DNA of 64,000 bases, from positions 62,001 through 126,000 of the forward strand of contig QCQA01000001.1 of assembly GCA_003212335.1 (NCBI GenBank), in the 5' to 3' direction. The position numbers and the translations under genes were made by a program. Positions 19,683-27,163 of the stretch are shown piece after piece. A model generated the notes under the pieces. It made no database searches, was not told where the DNA came from, and was given only the letters and a program-made list of their open reading frames with translations. The stretch's first letter is position 1; every line of letters starts with the position of its first letter. The stretch is from SAR86 cluster bacterium AG-447-A08 (GTDB taxonomy: Bacteria > Pseudomonadota > Gammaproteobacteria > Magnimaribacterales > Magnimaribacteraceae).

Positions 19683-19831
19683 ATATTCTTTAAAGATCTA
19701 AAAATTTTACTTTTTCTTCTATGAGCAAAAAAAATATTCAAAGCTAGAATCAGTAAAAGAAAAATCACACAAAACCAGACAAAGAGTCCATTACCATCCA
19801 TTAAAATTATATTTTTTAATATCTCAGTCAT
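19679..19831 (-). CDS. ccmD: Heme exporter small membrane subunit CcmD
   Basis: A 50-residue protein, found by reading the gap between ccmC and ccmE. It reads MTEILKNIIL..., then a single hydrophobic helix at about 17-36 (LFVWFCVIFLLLILALNIFF), then a basic tail HRRKSK. This topology (one helix followed by positive residues) is that of CcmD, which helps release heme-loaded CcmE from CcmABC. Its ATG overlaps the ccmC stop (ATGA) and its stop overlaps the ccmE start (ATGA). This position and coupling strongly support a real gene. Confidence 0.92.
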   Translation of the reverse strand: MTEILKNIILMDGNGLFVWFCVIFLLLILALNIFFAHRRKSKIFRSLKNI

Positions 19832-20592
19832 TTAGACTCCTGATCCATAACATGCTTTACCCAGTTCTTAGAACTCTCCCTTTCGATGACTACATTTCTA
19901 AGATTTAAAGTCAGCATATAAGCAAAAAATAAATAAAAACCTATCAAACAAACTAAAAGAGGTATGTACATATCAGGTGACATGCTAGGGGATGAAGTAA
20001 TAGTAAAAGTTGATGGTTGATGGAGAGTTTGCCACCAATCTACAGATTTTTTTATGACAGGTATTATAGCAACTCCAACAATGGATAAAATAGAAACAGC
20101 TCTATCAGCTTTTGTTTTATCTTCGATAGTGGAATGCAAACCAATGAGTGCTGCATAGATAAAAAATAAGATAAGCGTTGAAGTGAGGCGCGCATCCCAA
20201 ACCCACCAAGTGCCCCAAGTAGGTTTCCCCCAAACAGATCCAGTCACTAAAACTAAAAGTGTAAAACTCATGCCTATGGGTGCTGCGGCCTTCAACAGCA
20301 TTCCTGATATTTTTGCTCTCCAGATTACATTTATGAATCCACATATAGCCATAAAAATGAAGATAGACTCTCCTAGGATCGCTGAAGGAACATGAATATA
20401 AATAATTCTGTAAACATCACCTTGTTTATAGTCCATCGGAGCAAGAAATAAGCCCCAATATAAACCTATTAATAATACGAGTAGTGTTAATAGACCTAAC
20501 CAAGGAATAATTTTAGACGACCAGTTATAAAATAAAGGAGGTGACCCCATTTCAATAAACCACCTTTTTAATTTATTCCATAATTTATTCAT
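19828..20592 (-). CDS. ccmC: Heme-handling membrane protein CcmC
   Basis: CcmC loads heme onto CcmE. The 254-residue multi-pass protein carries the WWD signature WGTWWVWDARLTS at about 126-138. Flanking heme-ligand histidines are His67 (IYIHVPSA) and His192 (TLHQPSTF), equivalent to H60 and H184 of the E. coli protein. It overlaps ccmB by 8 bp and ccmD by 4 bp. Confidence 0.97.
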   Translation of the reverse strand: MNKLWNKLKRWFIEMGSPPLFYNWSSKIIPWLGLLTLLVLLIGLYWGLFLAPMDYKQGDVYRIIYIHVPSAILGESIFIFMAICGFINVIWRAKISGMLLKAAAPIGMSFTLLVLVTGSVWGKPTWGTWWVWDARLTSTLILFFIYAALIGLHSTIEDKTKADRAVSILSIVGVAIIPVIKKSVDWWQTLHQPSTFTITSSPSMSPDMYIPLLVCLIGFYLFFAYMLTLNLRNVVIERESSKNWVKHVMDQESK

Positions 20593-21259
20593 AATTTAAA
20601 AGTAAGGCTTCAACTGTGAGTAAACATAATAGAGGAATCCCGATTGCAAGCATCGCTCCCATAATCATCAGAAAACCTGAGAAATCTTGATTAGTAAGAG
20701 ATGAGGAAATAACCGAAGTCCCCATTAATAATGTAGGTATAGAGAAAGGCAAGACTATTATTGCACTTAAAATTGCTGACCGGCCCAATGATAGCGCTGC
20801 ACCCAAAGCACCCAATAGACTCATGAAAGATGTACCTAAAATAAGACTTAATAGCATTGGAATAAAACTTTCAAAAGGGAGATATAAAACTATTGCTGCG
20901 ATCAAAGATGCAAAGAGGATGGGTAGACCAGTTATAAGCCAGTGGATTAAAACTTTGGCGAATACTAATATAAATGAAGGCTCTAAAGAGATGAAAAATT
21001 CATCTAGAGTTCCATCCCTAAAATCATCACTAAAAATAGTTTCGACTGCTAAAAGAGAAGCTAATAAGGCTGCTATCCAAATAACTCCAGGAGCTAAAGA
21101 GCTTAGTAAACTTTCTTGAGGTCCTAGAGCTAGAGGAAAAAAAGTGACAACTATTAAGAAAAAAACTAATGGAGTTATATAGGTAGAGGACTTTCTGAAA
21201 GCTATCAATAGATCTCTCTTTAGAATTATATTTAACCAACTAAATATTGAACCGAACAT
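20585..21259 (-). CDS. ccmB: ABC-type heme exporter permease CcmB
   Basis: The membrane subunit that pairs with the CcmA ATPase. ATP hydrolysis by CcmAB is known to release heme-bound CcmE from CcmC. It has 224 residues and about six hydrophobic segments. The cytoplasmic region AVETIFSDDFRDGTLDEFF is characteristic of CcmB. It begins 1 bp after the ccmA stop and overlaps ccmC by 8 bp. Confidence 0.96.
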   Translation of the reverse strand: MFGSIFSWLNIILKRDLLIAFRKSSTYITPLVFFLIVVTFFPLALGPQESLLSSLAPGVIWIAALLASLLAVETIFSDDFRDGTLDEFFISLEPSFILVFAKVLIHWLITGLPILFASLIAAIVLYLPFESFIPMLLSLILGTSFMSLLGALGAALSLGRSAILSAIIVLPFSIPTLLMGTSVISSSLTNQDFSGFLMIMGAMLAIGIPLLCLLTVEALLLNYE

Positions 21260-21260
21260 T

Positions 21261-21860
21261 TTAAATACTTATGCGATTTGCTTTTACTTGGGAGGGTCTG
21301 TGACCAGTTATTACAAAGGAACAACCTTTCGAGTTAAGTTCTTGGATTAAATGCTCAATCATAGAAGTTGCTTCGTCATCAAGTGCAGAAAATGGTTCGT
21401 CGATAAAATAAATCTTAAAATTTTTAACTAGCCATCTAGCTATTGAAATTCTCTTCCTTTGTCCTACTGATAGATTAGAAGCAAGTTCATTGATGTGCAT
21501 AAGTCCCACTCGCTCTAAACATTCATATATTTTATTTTCGTCCATTCCTTTAGCGCCATGAGTTAACTGTAGGTTTTCATAAACAGTTAATAAGTTCTTT
21601 ATGCCTAGCTGATGGCCTTGATAAAAACATTCAAAAGTTCTGAAATCATTAAATTTATCGTTTTCATCCAGCCAATTTATAATTCCTTTCTCGGGCTTTA
21701 TAAGGCCGAGGATTGTTCTTAACAAGGTGGTTTTACCAGATCCATTTGATCCTATAATTTCAAGGTTCTCTCCGGGAAAAACTTCAAAGTTTATATTTTC
21801 AAACACGACCTTGTTTGATCGAACACAAGAAAGGTTCTCTACTTTTAAATTAGGAAGCAT
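21261..21860 (-). CDS. ccmA: ABC-type heme exporter ATPase CcmA
   Basis: The nucleotide-binding subunit of CcmAB and first gene of the ccm operon, 199 residues. Walker A GSNGSGKT is at 37-44. The ABC signature appears as LSVGQRKRISIARWL (V in place of the usual second residue). Walker B is IYFIDEPFSALDD, and the switch His lies in VITGHRPS. It is divergent from hisI, with about 100 bp between the two starts where the ccm promoter must lie. Confidence 0.96.
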   Translation of the reverse strand: MLPNLKVENLSCVRSNKVVFENINFEVFPGENLEIIGSNGSGKTTLLRTILGLIKPEKGIINWLDENDKFNDFRTFECFYQGHQLGIKNLLTVYENLQLTHGAKGMDENKIYECLERVGLMHINELASNLSVGQRKRISIARWLVKNFKIYFIDEPFSALDDEATSMIEHLIQELNSKGCSFVITGHRPSQVKANRISI

Positions 21861-21958
21861 TGATAAGTCTATTTTACCAAAAAACTTTCTATAACTGAAT
21901 GAAAGAGGAAATAACTAGAGTGAAATGAGTTCTGATAAAATGGTCTTAAAAATTAGGA

Positions 21959-22438
21959 ATGAAAGTGAAAACAATAAATTTTTCTGAAAGGTCATCTATA
22001 GAATTTGTAGAAGAAGGGAATGCTTTAGCACCCAAATTTAATTCTGAAGGAATCATACCTGTAATAGTTACTGAAAGTAGTTCTGATTTGGTTCTGATGC
22101 TTGGTTATATGAACAAAGAAGCATTAGATAAAACTATTTTGACTAGAGAAGCACATTATTGGAGCAGAAGTAGAGAACTTCTTTGGAAAAAAGGGGAATC
22201 CAGCGGAATGACTCATAGAGTAGACGAAATACTTATAGATGATGATCAAGATTCAGTATGGCTTAAGGTCTCAATTGATGGATTAGGAGCTAGTTGCCAT
22301 GTTGGATATAAATCATGCTTCTATAGATCTGTAGAATCTGTAGAGCAAGGAACTGTTGTTTTGAATTTTACTGAATCAGAAAAAGTCTTTGACCCAGAAG
22401 TTGTTTATCCGGGGGCAGATAACCCAACAAAACTTTAA
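21959..22438 (+). CDS. hisI: Phosphoribosyl-AMP cyclohydrolase (HisI), zinc-ligand variant
   Basis: Third step of histidine synthesis: opens the purine ring of phosphoribosyl-AMP. The signature YWSRSRELLWKKGESSG is at 67-83, and ASCHVGYKSCFYR carries two of the zinc cysteines, C113 and C120. The usual third ligand, the Cys of the D-C-D motif, is replaced: the protein reads IDDDQDS at 93-99, with Asp95 at that position. At 159 residues it is a little longer than stand-alone HisI, with a C-terminal extension after residue 125, and is not fused to HisE. No other his genes are nearby. It may be a recognised subfamily rather than a defect. Confidence 0.9.
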   Translation: MKVKTINFSERSSIEFVEEGNALAPKFNSEGIIPVIVTESSSDLVLMLGYMNKEALDKTILTREAHYWSRSRELLWKKGESSGMTHRVDEILIDDDQDSVWLKVSIDGLGASCHVGYKSCFYRSVESVEQGTVVLNFTESEKVFDPEVVYPGADNPTKL

Positions 22439-22443
22439 AAGAA

Positions 22444-22470
22444 AAGGCCAGACGGGGGGCCTGGCCTTTA
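22444..22470 (+). terminator. Intrinsic terminator after hisI
   Basis: AAGGCCAG (22444-22451) and CTGGCCTT (22461-22468) form an 8-bp stem around the G-rich loop ACGGGGGGC, starting 5 bp after the hisI stop. The T tract is short, so termination may be aided by the hairpins that follow. Confidence 0.7.
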
Positions 22471-22471
22471 A

Positions 22472-22501
22472 TGCATCCTACTTGAGGAGGGGCAAGATGC
22501 A
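22472..22501. repeat. Hairpin presenting a GGAGG-type loop (copy 1)
   Basis: TGCAT (22472-22476) pairs with ATGCA (22497-22501). After a 4-nt bulge, CTTG pairs with CAAG, leaving the loop AGGAGGGG. A similar element lies after hemH at 39671-39701, with the shared core TTG-R-GGAGGGG-Y. Both follow a terminator-like hairpin. The function is unknown. Confidence 0.45.
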
Positions 22502-22503
22502 GT

Positions 22504-22528
22504 CTTAACGGCAGGTTAAGATTCTTTT
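22504..22528. terminator. Small hairpin before the metY stop
   Basis: CTTAAC (22504-22509) and GTTAAG (22515-22520) form a 6-bp stem with loop GGCAG, followed on the plus strand by ATTCTTTT. It lies between convergent hisI and metY and could act as a back-up terminator for plus-strand transcription or for metY read on the other strand. The stem is weak. Confidence 0.4.
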
Positions 22529-23825
22529 AACTTGCTTTCTTTATTGCTTGATCAATGTCAGAAATGATGTCTTCAATATTCTCTATACCTATTGAGAGCC
22601 TGACATATCCAGGAGTCACTCCAGCTGAAAGTTGTTCTTCAGAAGACAACTGACTATGTGTAGTTGATGCTGGATGAATAGCTAAGGATCTGGAATCCCC
22701 TATATTTGCGACGTGATAAAGAAGTTCTAACGAATCAATAAACTTCCGTCCTGACTCTACTCCTCCGGGAAGCTCAAAACCTATCAAAGCCCCATATCCG
22801 CCCGATAAATAAGTGTCCGCCCTTTCCTTTTCAAGCCCTTCAGAAATGCCAGGATAAGTGACTGATGAAACTTTCTTGTTATCTTTCAGGTACTCTGCAA
22901 CTTTTAGGGCATTATTTCCATGCTCCCTCATCCTAAGTGGTAAAGTTTCTAGTCCTTGGATAAATGCCCAAGCATTAAAAGGACTCATAGAGCCTCCGAG
23001 ATCTCTTAAAAGGGTCGTTCTAGCCTTCATAATATAGGCAATAGGACCCATTGGTTTTATAGCCTCTGTCCATACAACACCGTTATAGCAAGGATCTGGG
23101 GTATTGAGATTTGGTTGCCTTTCAGGACCTGCCTCTTCCCAGTCGAAGTTTCCTCCATCAATTATAAGACCTCCAATAGATGTTCCATGACCTCCGATAT
23201 ATTTTGTTGTGGAGTAAGTTGTAACAGCCGCTCCATGGTCAAAAGGTCTACAGAAAATTGGTGCAGCAGTATTATCAACTATCAAAGGAATACCCAAAGA
23301 TCTTCCAATATCTGAAACTTCCTTGATTGGAAATACTTGAAGTCTAGGGTTGGGGAGAGTTTCGCCGAAATAAGCTCGAGTCTTATCATCGGTAGCATTT
23401 CTAAAGTTTTCTGGATTTGTAGGATCCACAAATCTAACCTCTATTCCCATTTCAGATAGGTTATTTTTAAATTGGTTATAAGTACCTCCGTATAAATGTG
23501 AAGAAGATACTATGTTGTCTCCTGCTCTAGCTACATTTTGAATTGAATAAGCAGAAGCAGTTTGACCGGACGATACGGCCAATCCTGCCGCACCCCCATC
23601 TATTGCTGCCATTCTTTCTTCTAATACGGCATTTGTGGGATTCATTATTCGAGTATAAATATTGCCTAGCTCGGCTAGAGCAAAAAGATTTGCAGCTTTT
23701 TCAGTGCTCTCAAATAAATAGCTTGTTGTTTGATGGATAGGAACAGCTACAGATCCTGTAGTTTCATCTGCCCTCCATCCCGCATGTAGTGCTATGGTTT
23801 CTAAGTTCTTACCTTCGTAACTCAT
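22527..23825 (-). CDS. metY: O-acetylhomoserine sulfhydrylase MetY (homocysteine synthase)
   Basis: A PLP enzyme that makes homocysteine from O-acetylhomoserine and sulfide, giving direct sulfhydrylation for methionine synthesis. The 432 residues fit the MetY branch of the Cys/Met metabolism family. Visible motifs are GNIYTRIMNPTNAVLEERM, SSHLYGGTYNQF, the cofactor aspartate region IPLIVDNTAAPIF, and the PLP lysine in TTYSTTKYIGGHG. The N-terminal IALHAGWRADETTGSVAVPI is typical. Expression is predicted to be controlled by SAM, because a SAM-II riboswitch and an intrinsic terminator lie in its leader. It has its own promoter and is probably monocistronic. Confidence 0.96.
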   Translation of the reverse strand: MSYEGKNLETIALHAGWRADETTGSVAVPIHQTTSYLFESTEKAANLFALAELGNIYTRIMNPTNAVLEERMAAIDGGAAGLAVSSGQTASAYSIQNVARAGDNIVSSSHLYGGTYNQFKNNLSEMGIEVRFVDPTNPENFRNATDDKTRAYFGETLPNPRLQVFPIKEVSDIGRSLGIPLIVDNTAAPIFCRPFDHGAAVTTYSTTKYIGGHGTSIGGLIIDGGNFDWEEAGPERQPNLNTPDPCYNGVVWTEAIKPMGPIAYIMKARTTLLRDLGGSMSPFNAWAFIQGLETLPLRMREHGNNALKVAEYLKDNKKVSSVTYPGISEGLEKERADTYLSGGYGALIGFELPGGVESGRKFIDSLELLYHVANIGDSRSLAIHPASTTHSQLSSEEQLSAGVTPGYVRLSIGIENIEDIISDIDQAIKKAS

Positions 23826-23837
23826 TTTATTTCTCCT

Positions 23838-23870
23838 AAAAAAAAACCTGCCAGCTTTCGCTAAACAGGT
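23838..23870 (-). terminator. Intrinsic terminator in the metY leader
   Basis: On the minus strand, ACCTG-T-TTAGC, loop GAAA and GCTGG-CAGGT form a stem with G-T pairs, ending in eight T residues, 14-46 nt upstream of the metY ATG and about 13 nt after the riboswitch core. It can serve as the expression platform for transcriptional attenuation. Confidence 0.8.
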
Positions 23871-23883
23871 CTGTTAAAAGAGA

Positions 23884-23938
23884 ATCCTATTTAGCAGTAT
23901 TTATAAAGCACCCGCAAGCTGGTTCAAATCGGTGCTTC
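23884..23938 (-). promoter_or_regulatory. SAM-II riboswitch upstream of metY
   Basis: Reading the minus strand, stem P1 is AAGCACC (23937-23931) with GGTGCTT (23912-23906), exactly 7 bp. Its loop holds GATTTGAACC and GCTTGCG. The 3' segment carries ATAAATACTGCTAAATAGGA. The order GATTTGA, GCTTGC, AAA, GCTAAA, GGA is the conserved core of SAM-II aptamers, which fold as an H-type pseudoknot around S-adenosylmethionine and repress methionine genes. The target, metY, fits. The identification is from recalled consensus; a covariance-model search was not possible. Confidence 0.85.
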
Positions 23939-23942
23939 GAAA

Positions 23943-23970
23943 ATTCTAACCAAAGAAAATTTAAATTCAA
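23943..23970 (-). promoter_or_regulatory. Sigma-70-type promoter for the metY riboswitch transcript
   Basis: On the minus strand, TTGAAT (-35, 23970-23965), a 16-bp spacer and TAGAAT (-10, 23948-23943) precede the riboswitch. The predicted start falls at about the first base of the aptamer, an internally consistent arrangement. Confidence 0.65.
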
Positions 23971-23996
23971 GTTTTATTGTTAAAATAATTGAAAAG

Positions 23997-24073
23997 GCCC
24001 CGTTAGCTCAGTCGGATAGAGCGCTGGATTCCTAATCCAGAGGCCATAGGTTCAAATCCTGTACGGGGCACCA
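23997..24073 (+). tRNA. tRNA-Arg (anticodon CCU)
   Basis: A 77-nt tRNA with encoded CCA. The acceptor is GCCCCGT/ACGGGGC, the anticodon stem CTGGA/TCCAG encloses the loop TTCCTAA (anticodon CCT), and the T arm is ATAGG-TTCAAAT-CCTGT. The start codon of the carboxyltransferase gene comes only 6 nt after its 3' end. Confidence 0.97.
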
Positions 24074-24079
24074 GTAAAT

Positions 24080-25618
24080 ATGAATTGGAAAAAAGAAACA
24101 GTAGAAATTAGAAAAAGAAGAAAGCTTGCTAAAAGCCAAGGCGGTAAAGAAGCCATTAAACTTCAACATGCAAAAGGAAGACTCACTTTAAGAGAGAGAA
24201 TAGACCTTCTTTTAGATGAAGGATCATTTCAAGAACAAGGGGAAATAGCTGGAGGCTCTGAAGTCAATGAAGAAGGAAAGCTAGAATCTTTAACTCCTGC
24301 AAATTTTATTCTGGGTTTTGGAAAAATAAATAACAGAGATATTGTTGTTGGAGGAGAAGATTTCACTGTTAAAGGCGGATCTCCAAATTCTGCAGGACTT
24401 AGAAAAAGTGTTTATACCGAAGAGCTCGCGCTCAAATATAAAGTACCACTTATAAGATTGCATGAAGGTGGAGGTGGATCAGTTGCCGGACCTGGTAAAA
24501 AATCAGGAGGTTATGGAGGTGATCCTGTCTTCTCTAAATCAAGATTTAAATCTATAGCAGATACACTAAGGGAGATACCAGTTGCATCTGCTGCCTTAGG
24601 TCCGGTAGCGGGAATGCCTGCTGCAAGGTTTGTTGGATCTCATTTTAGAGTCATGACAAAAGAAACCGCCCAAATCTTAGTAGCAGGACCTGCGGTAGTA
24701 GAAAGGGCTTTCGGTAAGAAGATGTCTAAAGAAGAATTGGGTGGCTCAGAGATTCATAAGCTAAATGGAGTAACAGACAATGTGGCTTCTTCAGAAGAAG
24801 ATGCTTTTGAACAAATCAAAAAGTTTCTTTCATACTTTCCGCAGAACATATATGAGCTATCGGAAAGAATTACATGCGAAGACCCCATTGATAGAAAGGA
24901 AGAAGAGCTAATTGGGATTATTCCTAAAGACAGAAAAAGATCATATGAGATGAGAGACATAATAAATTTAGTTTTTGATAAAAACTCTTTCTTTGAAATG
25001 ACTCAATTCTTTGGAAGAGGAATAATCACTGGTTTTGCAAGAATTAATGGTTATTCAGTAGCAATTTTTGCAAACGATTCCAACTTTTATGCGGGATCTA
25101 TGTCAGCTGAGGGAGCTCAAAAGACTACAAGATTCATAAGATTGTGTGACACTTTTAATATACCAATTGTGAGCTTAGTTGACGAGCCAGGTTTTTTAAT
25201 TGGGCCGGATGCCGAAAAAGCAGGAACTATCCTTCATGGCACACAAGCAGTCTTAGCCACTACAGAATCTACTGTCCCTTGGTCTACAATCATGATAAGG
25301 AAGTCTTTTGGTGTTGCTGCAGCAGCTCATTATGGACCGGACGGTTACGTACTTGCTTGGCCTTCTGCTGAATCTGGACCTCTACCTTTAGAAGGAGGTG
25401 TGGCGGTAGCCTTTAAGAAAGAAATAGCATCTGCAGAAAATCCCGAAGCAAAAAGGAAAGAGCTAGAAGAAAAAATGGCAAAAAACCAAAATCCATTCCC
25501 GAGAGCTGAGGCTTTCTCTGTCCATGAAATAATTGATCCTAGAGAAACAAGAAAATATATTGCTTTGTGGGCTGAGAGAATTCAAAGCCAACTGAAAGCT
25601 AAACTAGTCTCTAGATAA
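24080..25618 (+). CDS. Biotin-dependent acyl-CoA carboxylase, carboxyltransferase (beta) subunit
   Basis: A 512-residue carboxyltransferase of the propionyl-/methylcrotonyl-/acetyl-CoA carboxylase beta family, which moves CO2 from carboxybiotin to an acyl-CoA. Two crotonase-like lobes are visible. The first contains HAKGRLTLRERIDLLLDEGSF and LHEGGGGSVAGPGKKSGG; the second contains FGRGIITGFARINGYSVA, VDEPGFLIGPDAEKAG and a final PRAEAFSVHEIIDPRETRKY. No biotin carboxylase or biotin carrier gene is adjacent, so the partner subunit is encoded elsewhere. The exact substrate cannot be assigned. The ATG lies 6 nt after tRNA-Arg with no Shine-Dalgarno sequence, an unusual leader. Confidence 0.9.
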   Translation: MNWKKETVEIRKRRKLAKSQGGKEAIKLQHAKGRLTLRERIDLLLDEGSFQEQGEIAGGSEVNEEGKLESLTPANFILGFGKINNRDIVVGGEDFTVKGGSPNSAGLRKSVYTEELALKYKVPLIRLHEGGGGSVAGPGKKSGGYGGDPVFSKSRFKSIADTLREIPVASAALGPVAGMPAARFVGSHFRVMTKETAQILVAGPAVVERAFGKKMSKEELGGSEIHKLNGVTDNVASSEEDAFEQIKKFLSYFPQNIYELSERITCEDPIDRKEEELIGIIPKDRKRSYEMRDIINLVFDKNSFFEMTQFFGRGIITGFARINGYSVAIFANDSNFYAGSMSAEGAQKTTRFIRLCDTFNIPIVSLVDEPGFLIGPDAEKAGTILHGTQAVLATTESTVPWSTIMIRKSFGVAAAAHYGPDGYVLAWPSAESGPLPLEGGVAVAFKKEIASAENPEAKRKELEEKMAKNQNPFPRAEAFSVHEIIDPRETRKYIALWAERIQSQLKAKLVSR

Positions 25619-25688
25619 TCAAGTAAATTTAGCTTAACTTTGTTAAATCCTAATATATACTTATGAGTCAAATATACGGAGAGTAAAA

Positions 25689-27119
25689 ATGAAAACATAT
25701 GAACAATTTTACATAAATGGAGAATGGGTAGATCCTGTAGAAGGAAAAAACATGTTTGATGTTTTAAACCCAGCTAATGAAGAAGTTATCGGGCAGATTG
25801 CTATGGGAAGTGCTGCCGATGTTGATAATGCTGTAATGGCAGCATCTAAAGCTTTTGATACATTTAGCCAAACTTCAGTTGAAGAAAGGTTAGCTATCCT
25901 TGGCAAGATCGTTGAGGTCTATCAGAGTAGGTATGATGAAATAGCTGAAACCATTTCTTCAGAAATGGGAGCCCCACTATCACTTTCCAAAGCTGCACAA
26001 GCTGCAACTGGTCTTGGTCACTTTGCTCAAGCTATTGAAGTTTTACAAAACTTTGAGTGGGAAGAGACCAGAGGAAAAACTGTCTTAAGAAGAGAACCAA
26101 TAGGTGTTGTTGGAATGATAACTCCTTGGAATTGGCCTATAAATCAAATCTCATGCAAAGTTGCTCCAGCTATTGCTGCAGGATGCACTATGGTTTTAAA
26201 GCCCACTGAAATGGCTCCTCTAAACGCAATGATCTTTGCTGAAATACTTCACGAAGCAGGCGTGCCTGCTGGAGTGTTCAATCTGGTTAACGGAGATGGT
26301 CCTACAGTAGGTGAAGCAATGTCTTCTCACCCACGCATTGATATGATGTCTTTTACAGGCTCTACCAGAGCAGGTATTGCTGTTGCAAAGGGAGCTGCAG
26401 ATACAGTAAAAAGAGTAGCGCAGGAACTGGGAGGTAAATCTGCAAATATTATTTTGGATGATGCAGACTTTGAATCAGCTATCACAGGTGGAGCAAAACA
26501 TTGCTTCAATAATAGTGGTCAGTCCTGTAACGCACCTACCAGAATGCTTGTTCCTGAAGCAAGGCATGACGAAGCTAAAGAAATTGCTAAAAGAGCTGCT
26601 GAAGCAACTAAAGTTGGAGATCCATTTGCAGAAGATACTGGCATAGGTCCGGTAGTTAGCGACGTACAGTTCAACAAGATACAAGGATTAATTGAGAAAG
26701 GTATCGAAGAAGGTGCTGAACTTGTTGCTGGCGGTCCAGGAAAACCTGAAGGTTTAAATGCTGGATACTTTGTGAGGCCAACAGTATTTGCGAATGTGAA
26801 TAATGATATGACGATCGCTAGAGAGGAAATATTTGGTCCTGTTCTTTCTATACTGCCCTACAAAGACGAAGAGGAGGCTGTAGAAATTGCAAATGATACT
26901 GAGTACGGGCTTTATGGGTATGTTTCTTCAGGTGATGTAGAACATGCTAAGAAAGTTGCAAATAGAATCAGAGCTGGAAGTATAGCCATTAATGGTGCCG
27001 GTGCAGACTTCACCACACCTTTTGGAGGATACAAACAATCTGGTAATGGTAGGGAATGGGGTCTATTTGGATTCGAAGAATTCCTAGAAGTTAAAGCCGT
27101 TGTAGGTTTTACAAGCTAA
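25689..27119 (+). CDS. NAD(P)-dependent aldehyde dehydrogenase
   Basis: A 476-residue aldehyde dehydrogenase that oxidises an aldehyde to the acid. The cofactor region GMITPWNWPINQISCKVAPAI, MSFTGSTRAG, the general base in AQELGGKSANII, the catalytic cysteine in NNSGQSCNAPTRM and the C-terminal FGGYKQSGNGREWG are all present. A good ribosome-binding site (GGAGAG) precedes the ATG. A terminator follows, so the unit is short. The substrate is not assignable; nearby acyl-CoA and alcohol oxidation genes suggest a carbon-catabolic role. Confidence 0.93.
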   Translation: MKTYEQFYINGEWVDPVEGKNMFDVLNPANEEVIGQIAMGSAADVDNAVMAASKAFDTFSQTSVEERLAILGKIVEVYQSRYDEIAETISSEMGAPLSLSKAAQAATGLGHFAQAIEVLQNFEWEETRGKTVLRREPIGVVGMITPWNWPINQISCKVAPAIAAGCTMVLKPTEMAPLNAMIFAEILHEAGVPAGVFNLVNGDGPTVGEAMSSHPRIDMMSFTGSTRAGIAVAKGAADTVKRVAQELGGKSANIILDDADFESAITGGAKHCFNNSGQSCNAPTRMLVPEARHDEAKEIAKRAAEATKVGDPFAEDTGIGPVVSDVQFNKIQGLIEKGIEEGAELVAGGPGKPEGLNAGYFVRPTVFANVNNDMTIAREEIFGPVLSILPYKDEEEAVEIANDTEYGLYGYVSSGDVEHAKKVANRIRAGSIAINGAGADFTTPFGGYKQSGNGREWGLFGFEEFLEVKAVVGFTS

Positions 27120-27135
27120 ACCTTAATCTAATGAA

Positions 27136-27163
27136 AAAGGGCCGCAACTAGCGGCCTTTTTTT
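27136..27163. terminator. Intrinsic terminator between convergent genes
   Basis: AAAGGGCCGC, loop AACTA and GCGGCCTTTT with a run of seven T residues form a strong hairpin after the aldehyde dehydrogenase. AAAAA on the other side allows use by the converging 2-hydroxyacid dehydrogenase gene. Confidence 0.88.

Noticed and set aside
22490..22508. Short open frame ATG-CAG-TCT-TAA after the GAGGAGG of hairpin copy 1
   Set aside because: Three codons only; could be chance, and copy 2 has no matching frame with an ATG.
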